A stretch of 5,460 bases of DNA from an uncultured Spirochaetaceae bacterium (GCA_946414625.1 CAMKPI010000107.1:1-5460); one strand, 5' to 3'. Numbered from the stretch's first letter, positions 1 to 5,460 are shown. Notes: generated by a model from the sequence alone, not told the origin. Translations and numbers: made by a program.

Positions 1-60
1 TTCGCGGTCGAGGTGATTGTAGCGCCATCGGGAGATCGTCTCTTTGATCTTCGCTTCTGA
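1..60 (+). CDS. C-terminal end of an unidentified protein (5' part outside the window)
   Basis: Frame 1 is open from the left edge to a TGA at 58-60 and would encode the last 19 residues of a protein, ending in the sequence DRLFDLRF. The other two forward frames hit stops within this stretch. The fragment is too short to identify. It alternates polar and hydrophobic residues and ends in Phe, which would also suit the last strand of an outer-membrane barrel, but that reading is weak. Support for a rightward gene ending here is contextual: a hairpin follows the stop directly, and a two-way terminator lies between this end and the end of the leftward glgP gene, as expected for convergent genes. 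A leftward gene starting near base 28 is possible but has no clear ribosome binding site. Confidence 0.45.
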   Translation, partial: FAVEVIVAPSGDRLFDLRF

Positions 61-85
61 CCGTCCTCCGCTTCGCGGCGGGCGG
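61..85 (+). terminator. GC-rich hairpin directly after the partial gene, possible weak terminator
   Basis: Bases 61-71 can pair with 75-85 around a three-base TTC loop, giving an 11-bp stem with one G-T wobble and one mismatch. It starts at the first base after the TGA at 58-60. What follows (CTACAAGTGTTTTGTG) has only a short T run, so it is a poor intrinsic terminator by itself. It may instead protect the 3' end of the message, with the stronger hairpin at 132-172 doing the terminating. Confidence 0.35.
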
Positions 86-131
86 CTACAAGTGTTTTGT
101 GCTGAAGATTGAGGAAGATTTTCACAGGAGG

Positions 132-172
132 GAAGAAAAGCGGACTCGCGTGTCGCGAGTCCGCTTTTCTTC
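132..172. terminator. Bidirectional intrinsic terminator, perfect 19-bp stem with 3-base loop
   Basis: Bases 132-150 are the exact reverse complement of 154-172, with TGT (151-153) as the loop. The outer part of the stem is A-rich on the left and T-rich on the right (CTTTTCTTC), followed by TGTGTTTTGTTT on the plus strand. Read on the minus strand, the stem also ends in CTTTTCTTC. It therefore fits a terminator working in both directions. It lies about 160 bases past the glgP stop and about 70 bases past the TGA of the left-edge gene, the place expected for a terminator shared by convergent genes. Confidence 0.85.
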
Positions 173-257
173 TGTGTTTTGTTTCGTGTTCCGCCTTGTG
201 TTCAAGGTGTTTTACGGCTGTGCGTCGCCGTGCGCATCTCAGGCTTTATGCCTTCCT

Positions 258-274
258 GCCTCTACGATAGAGGC
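258..274. other. Small perfect hairpin in the 3' region of glgP
   Basis: GCCTCTA (258-264) and TAGAGGC (268-274) form a 7-bp perfect stem with a three-base loop, about 60 bases beyond the glgP stop in the direction of glgP transcription. No T run follows on either strand, so it is not a convincing terminator. It may simply stabilise the 3' end of the glgP message. Confidence 0.4.
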
Positions 275-332
275 GCTGTAGTTGAGCGCTTTTCGGTGCC
301 TGGCGGTGCCTCTCACACTGCGGCGCGCCCGG

Positions 333-2936
333 TCAGTTGTTCCTCACGTCGTCCAGCGCGGTGTCCTTAGCCGGACCCTCCGGCATGATGAGGCTTCCGG
401 CGCTCCAGATCTCGGAAGCATATTCCCGGATTGTGCGGTCAGACGAGAAGTGTCCGCTTGCCGCCACATTCAGGATTGACTTCTTGATGAACTCGTCATA
501 GTTGTCGCGATACATCGAGAGCATCTCCCGCTTGGTTTTGTCGTACATCTCGAGGTCGGCGAAAATGAAATATCTGTCGCCGCGGTCGAATATGTCGCCG
601 AGAACTCCCCTGAACACATCCGGCTCGTTGATGTTGAAGTAGTTGGACCGGACAGTGTTCACCATGTTCCTGATCTCGTCGTTGGCGTTGATCCAGTCCC
701 ACGGGTTGTACCTGCCGCGAAGAGCGGATATCTCCTCCACAGTATGACCGAAGATGAAGCAGTTCTCTGCGCCGGCCTCTTCCTGGATCTCGACGTTCGC
801 TCCGTCCAGGGTACCGATTGTGAGCGCTCCGTTCATCATGAACTTCATGTTGCTCGTTCCGGAAGCCTCAAGCCCTGCGGTGGAAATCTGCTCGGATATG
901 TTTGTGGCGGGAATGAGCCGCTCAGCCATAGACACGCGGTAGTTCGGGAGGAAATGCACCTGAAGGAGGTCTCGCGTGGCGTTGTCATGGTTAATCACCC
1001 GTGCAATGTTTCCGATGAACTTGATGCTCTCCTTGGCGTTCACGTATCCCGGGGCGCTCTTCCCGCCGAAAAGACATGTGAGCGGCACAAAGCCCTGCCT
1101 GAAAGATGCGTCGTCCTTCAACCTCTGGTAAAGCATGATGATGTCGAATGCGAAAAGCATCTGGCGCTTATATTCGTGGATCCTCTTCACCTGGGTGTCG
1201 AAAATCGAGTACGGGTTGATGACAACTCCCGAGTCCCGCTTGATCCATGCAGCCGCCGTTACCTTGTTGCTTTCCTTGATTTTGGCGAATTTGTACGCGA
1301 AAGACGCGTCATTGGCAAAGTCCCGGAGACGGCGCAGCTCGTCGGCATTCGTGATCCATGCCGGACCTATCGCCTCGGTGACAAGGTTTGCAAGATCGGG
1401 GTTTGCCGAAAGCAACCAGCGGCGCGGGGTGATTCCGTTTGTCTTGTTCTGGAACTTTTCCGGCCAGATTGCGTTGAATTCGGGGAACATTTGCTCCTTT
1501 AGGAGCTTAGTGTGCAGCGCCGCTACTCCGTTCACAGCATGGCTGCCGATGATTGCGAGGTTTGCCATCCTGATGTTCTTGGGGTTCGATTCCTCAATTA
1601 TGCTCACCCGGCGTATGGCCTCCTCGCGCCCCTCGGGCGGGAACGCCGTCACGGCTTTTTGGAGGAAGCGCTTGTTGATCTCGAAAATAATCTGGACATG
1701 GCGCGGAAGAATCTCCTCCATCAGCGGCAGAGCCCACTTTTCCAGTGCTTCCGGCATCAGGGTGTGGTTTGTGTAGGCAAAGGTTCGACGTGTGATCTGC
1801 CATGCGTCGGTCCAGCGCAGCCCTTCGATGTCTACAAGGATCCGCATCAGCTCCGCCACAGCAATTGACGGATGCGTGTCGTTCAGCTGGATTGCGGCGT
1901 AGTCCGGCAGGCAGGACCATTCCTTGTTTTCACGCTTGAAGCGTTTGATTATGTCCGCCAGGCTACACGCCACAAAGAAATACTGCTGCTTCAGGCGCAG
2001 CACCTTTCCCATGTACTGGGTGTCGTTCGGATAGAGAACCTGGCTGATGTTCTCCGCCAAAACCTTGTCGCGCACAGCCTGGGTATAGTCTCCCTGGTTG
2101 AAGTTCTGGAAGTTGAAGTCCTCAACTGCCTTGGCACTCCACAGCCGCAGGGTGTTCACTGTCTTTCCGCCGTAGCCAATTATCGGAGTGTCGTATGCCA
2201 TGCCGATAATGTTTTCCGTGTCGATCCACTTGTATTTGTCCACGCCGTCTTCGTGGAGCACTTCAACGCGTCCGCCGAAATGAACTTCGTAGCGTACGTC
2301 GCTCCGTTCGATTTCCCACGGGTTGCCATACCGGAGCCAGTTGTCAGGCTGCTCGAATTGGTAGCCGCCCTTGATCAGCTGCTTGAAAATGCCGTAGTTG
2401 TACCTGATGCCGTAGCCGTAGCTGGGAATGTCGAGAGTGGCGAGGGAGTCGAGGAAGCAAGCGGCAAGCCTGCCGAGTCCGCCGTTTCCGAGTCCGGCGT
2501 CAGGCTCTATCTCCTCGATATCCTCGTAGTTGTATCCCAGTTCCGCGAGCGCTCCCTTCACTTCGTTCATCAGACCCATGTTGTTGATGTTGTTCGTCAG
2601 GGCACGACCCATCAGGAATTCCAGCGAGAGGTAGTATACCCGCTTTGCGTTGCTTCTGCGCTGTGCCTTGCGGGAGATGTTCCACTGATGTAGAATCCTG
2701 TCTCTGATGGAGAGGGCGAGGGCTTTATAGCGAGCCTGTTCGGTACGGTGGTACTCGTCTGCGTCCTCGTCGTATTTCAGGTGCTCGGCGAAGTCGCGGG
2801 CAATTGCCGCGGCAGACGCCAGATATCTCGTGGAACCTGGCTCCAGGATTTCGTGAGCGGCTCTATTCTCTCCGCTGTTTGCGGCGATGTCGATCATCGC
2901 TGTAGCTTCGTCGTTTTTCTTCTCAATTTCTTCCAT
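333..2936 (-). CDS. glgP: Glycogen/starch/maltodextrin phosphorylase (GT35 family)
   Basis: This 867-residue cytoplasmic enzyme uses phosphate to remove glucose units from the non-reducing ends of alpha-1,4-glucan, giving glucose-1-phosphate. The family signatures are all present in order: GNGGLGRLAACFLDS at 150-164, LNDTHP at 351-356, TNHT with the active-site His at 391, QNKTNGITPRRW from 496, VKRIHEYKRQ at 583-592 (Lys584, Arg585 and Lys590 matching the phosphate and cofactor contacts of muscle phosphorylase), and EASGTSNMKF at 690-699. Lys698 (codon at 843-845) is the pyridoxal-phosphate lysine, and NGALTIGTLDGANVEI follows it. The start is the ATG at 2934-2936, with AAGGA seven bases upstream. 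The N-terminus is a charged stretch of about 35 residues before the conserved core, so the protein is longer than typical bacterial enzymes of about 800-840 residues. I see no match to the muscle Ser14 phosphorylation segment. No frameshift or lost key residue is visible. No neighbouring glycogen gene is in view. Maltodextrin preference (malP-like) cannot be excluded from sequence alone. Confidence 0.97.
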   Translation of the reverse strand: MEEIEKKNDEATAMIDIAANSGENRAAHEILEPGSTRYLASAAAIARDFAEHLKYDEDADEYHRTEQARYKALALSIRDRILHQWNISRKAQRRSNAKRVYYLSLEFLMGRALTNNINNMGLMNEVKGALAELGYNYEDIEEIEPDAGLGNGGLGRLAACFLDSLATLDIPSYGYGIRYNYGIFKQLIKGGYQFEQPDNWLRYGNPWEIERSDVRYEVHFGGRVEVLHEDGVDKYKWIDTENIIGMAYDTPIIGYGGKTVNTLRLWSAKAVEDFNFQNFNQGDYTQAVRDKVLAENISQVLYPNDTQYMGKVLRLKQQYFFVACSLADIIKRFKRENKEWSCLPDYAAIQLNDTHPSIAVAELMRILVDIEGLRWTDAWQITRRTFAYTNHTLMPEALEKWALPLMEEILPRHVQIIFEINKRFLQKAVTAFPPEGREEAIRRVSIIEESNPKNIRMANLAIIGSHAVNGVAALHTKLLKEQMFPEFNAIWPEKFQNKTNGITPRRWLLSANPDLANLVTEAIGPAWITNADELRRLRDFANDASFAYKFAKIKESNKVTAAAWIKRDSGVVINPYSIFDTQVKRIHEYKRQMLFAFDIIMLYQRLKDDASFRQGFVPLTCLFGGKSAPGYVNAKESIKFIGNIARVINHDNATRDLLQVHFLPNYRVSMAERLIPATNISEQISTAGLEASGTSNMKFMMNGALTIGTLDGANVEIQEEAGAENCFIFGHTVEEISALRGRYNPWDWINANDEIRNMVNTVRSNYFNINEPDVFRGVLGDIFDRGDRYFIFADLEMYDKTKREMLSMYRDNYDEFIKKSILNVAASGHFSSDRTIREYASEIWSAGSLIMPEGPAKDTALDDVRNN

Positions 2937-2943
2937 ATTTCTT

Positions 2944-2948
2944 TCCTT
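2944..2948 (-). promoter_or_regulatory. Ribosome binding site of glgP
   Basis: On the minus strand AAGGA ends seven bases before the ATG at 2936-2934. This fixes the start at the first Met rather than Met14, and so confirms the N-terminal extension. I found no clear -35/-10 pair further upstream on this strand. The repeat region begins about 40 bases upstream of the start codon, so any glgP promoter must overlap it or sit beyond it. Confidence 0.8.
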
Positions 2949-2979
2949 GGTAAATGTTTGCTTTTTTTAATCCGCGACC

Positions 2980-3290
2980 TGTCGCGTTCCTGTCTCTTTT
3001 CAGGGTGCACGGCGCGCGGTTCTTTTATGACCACGTCGTATTTGTGTTCGCGCTTTGTCGCGTTCCTGTCTCTTTTCAGGGGGCACGACGCGCGGTTCCT
3101 TTATGGTCGCGCCGCATGGTGTTCGCGGCTTGTCGCATCCCGGAGTCCCCGACGCGGAGCGCTTTACATGCAAGCGGCTTTGCGTTTGCGCCTTGCAACG
3201 CTCCGGTGAGTTCGGCGCATGGCTCTTTTGCGACCGCGCCGCGTGGTGTTCGCGGCTTGCCACGCTCCGGAGTGCCCAGCGCGGTTCTTC
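2980..3290. repeat. Degenerate tandem repeat array, units of about 64-76 bp (family 1)
   Basis: The clearest units are 2980-3055 and 3056-3131, both 76 bp. Their first 26 bases (2980-3005 and 3056-3081, containing GTCGCGTTCCTGTCTCTTTT) are identical. The rest has substitutions and a small indel. Further units begin at about 3131, 3193 and 3257 with the shared opening CTTG(T/C)CGC or CTTGC(A/C)ACGCTCCGG. The segment 3111-3157 matches 3238-3284 at 38 of 47 positions, and eight of the nine differences are transitions. The array lies just upstream of glgP. An inverted repeat, CGCGAC-CT-GTCGCG, sits at its left end (2973-2986). Whether copies exist elsewhere in the genome cannot be judged from this window. 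Confidence 0.8.
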
Positions 3291-3377
3291 CATACTTATC
3301 TTGCGTATCGGTCTTGCGGTGCGTGGACCTCCACGAGCATCGCGCAACTGGCTTGCGGAAAGCGGGGCCGTAAGGGC

Positions 3378-3409
3378 GGGTTCGTAAAGGAACCCCGACG
3401 TGAATCGGG
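3378..3409. other. Pair of adjacent overlapping hairpins in the intergenic region
   Basis: GGGTTC (3378-3383) pairs with GAACCC (3390-3395) around GTAAAG. Overlapping it, CCCGA (3394-3398) can pair with TCGGG (3405-3409). The second stem shares bases with the first, so the two structures could be alternatives. No T run follows on either strand, and no adjacent gene lies close enough to assign a role. Confidence 0.3.
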
Positions 3410-3545
3410 CAATCCGACTTGTCGTAACAATATACCATATGATGATTTTAGGCAATGAGACGCCCTTCGTCGCTTTGTGGAACGGTTTCTGCATTTGTGA
3501 TTTCGTAAGCCTCAGGGACGCCTGGATGATGCCTTGGCTTTTCGT

Positions 3546-3792
3546 GGAATATCGGCTTTGGATGCGCGTGGACGGTGTGGTTGTCAAAAAATGGACGAAT
3601 TCAAATGATCCACGGCACAATCGGATTTGCATGCGTTGACGGTGCGGCTGTATACAGAGCGCTTCGTGTCGCTTCATTTCAGGGCGCGCGCGGACATGCG
3701 GATTTGCACTCACGGGGACGTTACGACTGCCGAAAAATGGATGAATCGAGTGGATCTACGGCATAATTGGATTTGAATGCGCGTGGACGGTG
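3546..3792. repeat. Second degenerate repeat set, three copies of a ~32-bp core (family 2)
   Basis: A core of the form GG-(A/C)ATA/ACAAT-CGGATTTG-ATGCGCGTGGACGGTG occurs at about 3546-3577, 3614-3644 and 3760-3792. ATGCGCGTGGACGGTG is exact at 3562-3577 and 3777-3792, with a diverged form at 3631-3644. A longer unit is duplicated: 3584-3644 resembles 3731-3792, beginning with AAAAATGGA(C/T)GAAT and continuing through GAT(C/T)(C/T)ACGGCA(C/T)AAT(C/T)GGATTTG. Many differences are transitions, as in family 1. Between the copies, 3661-3690 carries a shortened family-1-like piece (TGTCGC ... ATTTCAGGG ... GCGCGG), so the two families may be parts of one larger element. Confidence 0.65.
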
Positions 3793-3914
3793 AGGTAGCC
3801 GATTTTTGCGAGTTCATATCCGCCGGGAGAAATCATCCTCGTAAAGCCGGGAAAATGCGAAATACGTTATTACGGTTTTCTGCGTTTTCGTGCGTTCGTT
3901 TTTCTTTTTCAATG

Positions 3915-3943
3915 TTTACAGGAACGGAATTTTGGTGTATTTT
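3915..3943 (+). promoter_or_regulatory. Candidate sigma70-type promoter for the lipoprotein gene (distal)
   Basis: TTTACA (3915-3920, five of six matches to TTGACA) is followed after exactly 17 bases by TATTTT (3938-3943, four of six matches to TATAAT), in an AT-rich stretch. Transcription from here would begin near 3950 and give a leader of roughly 120 bases before the ATG at 4070. It was found by eye, and chance matches of this quality are common in AT-rich DNA. Confidence 0.35.
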
Positions 3944-4037
3944 GAAGATGGGGTTTTGGCTTTGTGGTCTTATCCCTCTTTGCGGATTGCTGCGTGACCA
4001 GGTTCGTGCGCACTTCGGCTTGTACATTGTAACGGAT

Positions 4038-4046
4038 TGACATAAT
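4038..4046 (+). promoter_or_regulatory. Candidate extended -10 promoter for the lipoprotein gene (proximal)
   Basis: TGA-CATAAT reads as an extended -10 element (TGn followed by five of six matches to TATAAT). The best upstream -35-like hexamer, TTGTAC at 4020-4025, is poor and only 15 bases away. Transcription would start near 4053, leaving a leader of about 17 bases that still contains the ribosome binding site. The overlapping TTGACA at 4037-4042 is a perfect -35 hexamer, but its -10 would fall on the ribosome binding site. Confidence 0.4.
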
Positions 4047-4058
4047 CTGCTTTTGAAA

Positions 4059-4063
4059 AAGGA
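4059..4063 (+). promoter_or_regulatory. Ribosome binding site of the lipoprotein/barrel gene
   Basis: AAGGA at 4059-4063 lies six bases before the ATG at 4070 and nine before a second, adjacent ATG at 4073. Both starts are possible and differ by one Met. Either leaves a complete signal peptide. Confidence 0.75.
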
Positions 4064-4069
4064 AATGTT

Positions 4070-5425
4070 ATGATGGTTTTGAGGAAAGGGAAGATTCTTT
4101 TTGCGGTTTTGACCGTTCTCTTGGTTCTTGTTTTCGCTGTGTCCTGCGGCAAGAAAAAGGCGGAAGCAGCGTCTTCGGTGGCTACTCCGGATGCAAAGGC
4201 TCCTGCGGAGGTTGCGTCCCCGGAGACCTCGGCGGTTAAGTCCGGTGCCAATGCGCAGCCGGATGTCGATGCTGCTTTGAAGGAAGCCGAGGAAGCCGCT
4301 CGCGTGGAAGCGGAGAAAGCGGAAGCTGAGGCTCGTCGGATTGCGAAGGAAGCAGAAAAGGCACATGCCGAAGCTGAAAAGGCAAGGGAAGAAGCCGAGG
4401 AAGTCGCGAAGAGGGCAAAGGAAGAGGCTGAAAAGGCCGCTAGACGCGCCCGCGAACAGGCGGAGAATGCTGCCCGCGAAGCCGAGGCTGCTGAAAAGAG
4501 AGCTCAGGAAGAGGCGGAGAAGGCTCTGAGGGAAGTTGATGAAGCCTCTCGCAGAGAAGCGGAGGAAGTCGCCCGGAAAGCGCGTGACGAGGCTGAAAAA
4601 GCACGAAAGGACGCCGAAGAAGCCGCCCGCAAGGCAAAAGAGGAAGCGGAAAAGGCTGCACAGGCGGAGCACTCGGTTCTTGTTGGCGCGACCGCTGTGG
4701 CTCCCGAAGACAACCAGGCTCCCCAGAGCGTTGCGAATACCTCGGTTGAATCCGGCAAGAGCGAGAAGGATCTCCTGATGGAGGCACGTGAGGCTGCAAA
4801 GGCCCAGAGGGCGGAGGCAGAAAAAGCCAGTGATGCGGATTCTGGTTTTGTCCTTTTCGGTCGGAAGAACATGTCTCTCTCCCTCTATTTCAGCCCTTAC
4901 GGCTACAGGAGCGTGAAATCCACTGCATCCTTGGAAGAGATCTCTAATTGGTGGTGTGAAGAGCATCCGGATCACGTGTTCAGTCCTGAAACAGCCGATC
5001 CTCTCATCAATAGCAAGTACGGAATCGGCGGAAAGGGGAAATTCAGGTATCATTTCGGCAGCGGCTTCTACGCTTCGGTGGATGCGCTTGCAGAGACCTA
5101 CATGCTTCGAGACCTGATGGATGGCTATAATTATACGGATGTAGTTTTCATGCCGAAGGCGGGCTTCACGGCGAATCTTGGAGAGAAGTTCGCGTTGTTT
5201 GCCGAGGCTGGATTCGGGGTAGACTTGATCTGTTTCGATGAATACTGCAGAGTTCAGTGGCTTCTCGGAATGGAGCTGGGCTTTGCTTACAGGCTTAACG
5301 ACCACTGGTCGATTGAGACTTCGGGTGAAGCGGGTTGGTCGTGGCACGGCGAGCCCGGCAGATATTACGCTCCGGCATCGGCGTGGATGATCAACACGTT
5401 CATCGGTGCGACGTATAAGTTCTGA
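4070..5425 (+). CDS. Putative lipoprotein with periplasmic coiled coil and C-terminal outer-membrane beta-barrel
   Basis: I do not recognise this 451-residue protein as a named family, but its layout is clear. Residues 1-25 are a signal peptide: basic start (RKGK), a Leu/Val-rich core, then AVSC with Cys26 as the likely lipidated residue. This is a relaxed, spirochaete-like lipobox. Residues 27-65 are an Ala/Pro/Ser linker. Residues 66-199 are an almost unbroken Ala/Glu/Lys/Arg helix with EAEKA repeated at 80, 94, 101, 119, 148, 174 and 192, resembling the TolA stalk in composition. A short linker and second helix (232-256, with another EAEKA at 249) lead to residues 262-451. These show about eight alternating polar/hydrophobic segments with Gly and aromatics, and the chain ends in ATYKF; a C-terminal Phe is the usual signal for outer-membrane assembly by the BAM machinery. 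I infer an envelope protein with its barrel in the outer membrane and its helix in the periplasm. Carrying both a lipid anchor and a barrel is unusual. If Cys26 is not lipidated, it would be an ordinary exported barrel protein with a coiled-coil spacer. Confidence 0.85.
   Translation: MMVLRKGKILFAVLTVLLVLVFAVSCGKKKAEAASSVATPDAKAPAEVASPETSAVKSGANAQPDVDAALKEAEEAARVEAEKAEAEARRIAKEAEKAHAEAEKAREEAEEVAKRAKEEAEKAARRAREQAENAAREAEAAEKRAQEEAEKALREVDEASRREAEEVARKARDEAEKARKDAEEAARKAKEEAEKAAQAEHSVLVGATAVAPEDNQAPQSVANTSVESGKSEKDLLMEAREAAKAQRAEAEKASDADSGFVLFGRKNMSLSLYFSPYGYRSVKSTASLEEISNWWCEEHPDHVFSPETADPLINSKYGIGGKGKFRYHFGSGFYASVDALAETYMLRDLMDGYNYTDVVFMPKAGFTANLGEKFALFAEAGFGVDLICFDEYCRVQWLLGMELGFAYRLNDHWSIETSGEAGWSWHGEPGRYYAPASAWMINTFIGATYKF
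4265..4666 (+). repeat. Imperfect in-gene repeats encoding the EAEKA coiled coil
   Basis: This stretch encodes residues 66-199 and is built of diverged copies of GA(A/G)GC(T/G)GA(A/G)AA(A/G)GC, which encodes EAEKA. The spacings between EAEKA copies are 14, 7, 18, 29, 26 and 18 residues. Several are multiples of 7 or sums of 7 and 11, which fits a mixed heptad/hendecad coiled coil. All unit lengths stay in frame, in contrast with the intergenic repeats. The same composition removes stop codons from the antisense strand and creates a long spurious reverse open frame. Confidence 0.75.
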
Positions 5426-5460
5426 TTTGGTAATATTGCTTTTTGAATCACTTTTGAATG

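Larger units (their letters stand above)
2937..4069. other. Long intergenic region without a convincing gene
   Basis: About 1.1 kb separates the start codons of the two divergent genes. Several open frames cross it on both strands. Their translations are Arg/Ala/Ser-rich or Cys/Phe-rich without recognisable domains, and they lack good ribosome binding sites. The region contains two families of diverged tandem repeats whose main periods (76, 64, 68 bp and others) are mostly not multiples of three, so the same DNA unit is read in different frames. That is not how a coding repeat behaves. The right end, from about 3840, is more AT-rich and holds promoter-like sequences facing the lipoprotein gene. 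No tRNA, rRNA or insertion-sequence ends were recognised. Confidence 0.7.

Noticed and set aside
99..281. 60-residue forward frame across the terminator
   Set aside because: It reads straight through the perfect 19-bp hairpin, and its composition is not protein-like.
744..1502. 252-residue forward open frame within glgP (and others at 1135-1776 and 1872-2693)
   Set aside because: These are antisense shadows of the clearly conserved glycogen phosphorylase frame.
2980..3131. CRISPR-like arrangement of a 26-bp perfect repeat
   Set aside because: There are only two exact copies, and the sequence between them is itself homologous to the sequence after the second copy. This is a tandem repeat, not repeats with unrelated spacers.
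2954..3373. Forward open frames (also 2748-3209 and 3055-3387) through the repeat array
   Set aside because: Identical DNA repeat units are read in different frames within them, and one begins inside glgP antisense. They behave as chance frames in stop-poor DNA.
3370..3420. tRNA-like GGTTCG segment
   Set aside because: The downstream arm pairs as a simple hairpin. No acceptor stem, anticodon arm or cloverleaf could be built around it.
3000..3713. 237-residue reverse open frame in the intergenic region
   Set aside because: It is Arg-rich without domains, crosses two repeat families whose periods shift frame, and has no convincing ribosome binding site.
3777..4040. 87-residue forward frame with a hydrophobic segment, or a shorter version from the ATG at 3855
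   Set aside because: It starts inside a family-2 repeat. The inner ATG has a GGGA only about two bases away, too close for a ribosome binding site, and the candidate promoters lie inside it.
3833..5347. 504-residue reverse open frame opposite the lipoprotein gene
   Set aside because: It is the antisense shadow of the Ala/Glu/Lys-rich coding repeats, which lack antisense stops. The product is Phe/Leu/Arg/Ser-rich low complexity, while the forward frame has a signal peptide, ribosome binding site and ordered domains.
5426..5460. Terminator after the lipoprotein gene
   Set aside because: The last 35 bases contain T-rich near-repeats (CTTTTTGAAT and CTTTTGAAT) but no stem. The terminator, if present, lies beyond the window.

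Overview
The window looks like chromosome from a diderm bacterium, most plausibly a spirochaete of the Treponema group. The evidence is a relaxed, spirochaete-style lipobox on a surface or periplasmic protein, a C-terminal outer-membrane barrel, and a bacterial-type glycogen phosphorylase. The lineage is an inference, because there is no rRNA or other marker gene here.

Layout, left to right. Bases 1-60 carry the last 19 codons and stop of a rightward gene that enters from outside the window. Bases 61-332 are a convergent intergenic region with a perfect 19-bp hairpin (132-172) that can act as a terminator on both strands. Bases 333-2936 (minus strand) are a complete glycogen phosphorylase gene, glgP, with a good ribosome binding site and intact catalytic motifs. 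Bases 2937-4069 are about 1.1 kb without a convincing gene. This stretch holds two families of degenerate tandem DNA repeats (about 2980-3290 and 3546-3792) and, at its right end, candidate promoters for the next gene. Bases 4070-5425 (plus strand) encode a 451-residue protein of striking architecture: lipoprotein signal peptide, a long Ala/Glu/Lys/Arg coiled coil, then a C-terminal beta-barrel ending in Phe. The last 35 bases are non-coding as far as can be seen.

The two complete genes are divergent, separated by the repeat region, and nothing suggests they work together. GlgP releases glucose-1-phosphate from stored glycogen in the cytoplasm. The coiled-coil/barrel protein belongs to the cell envelope and may bridge the periplasm. 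No other glg genes are visible, so glgP appears to be a single-gene transcription unit here.

The two most interesting items are the lipid-anchor/coiled-coil/barrel protein and the tandem repeats upstream of glgP. The repeat periods are mostly not multiples of three, which argues that the long open frames through that region are not genes.
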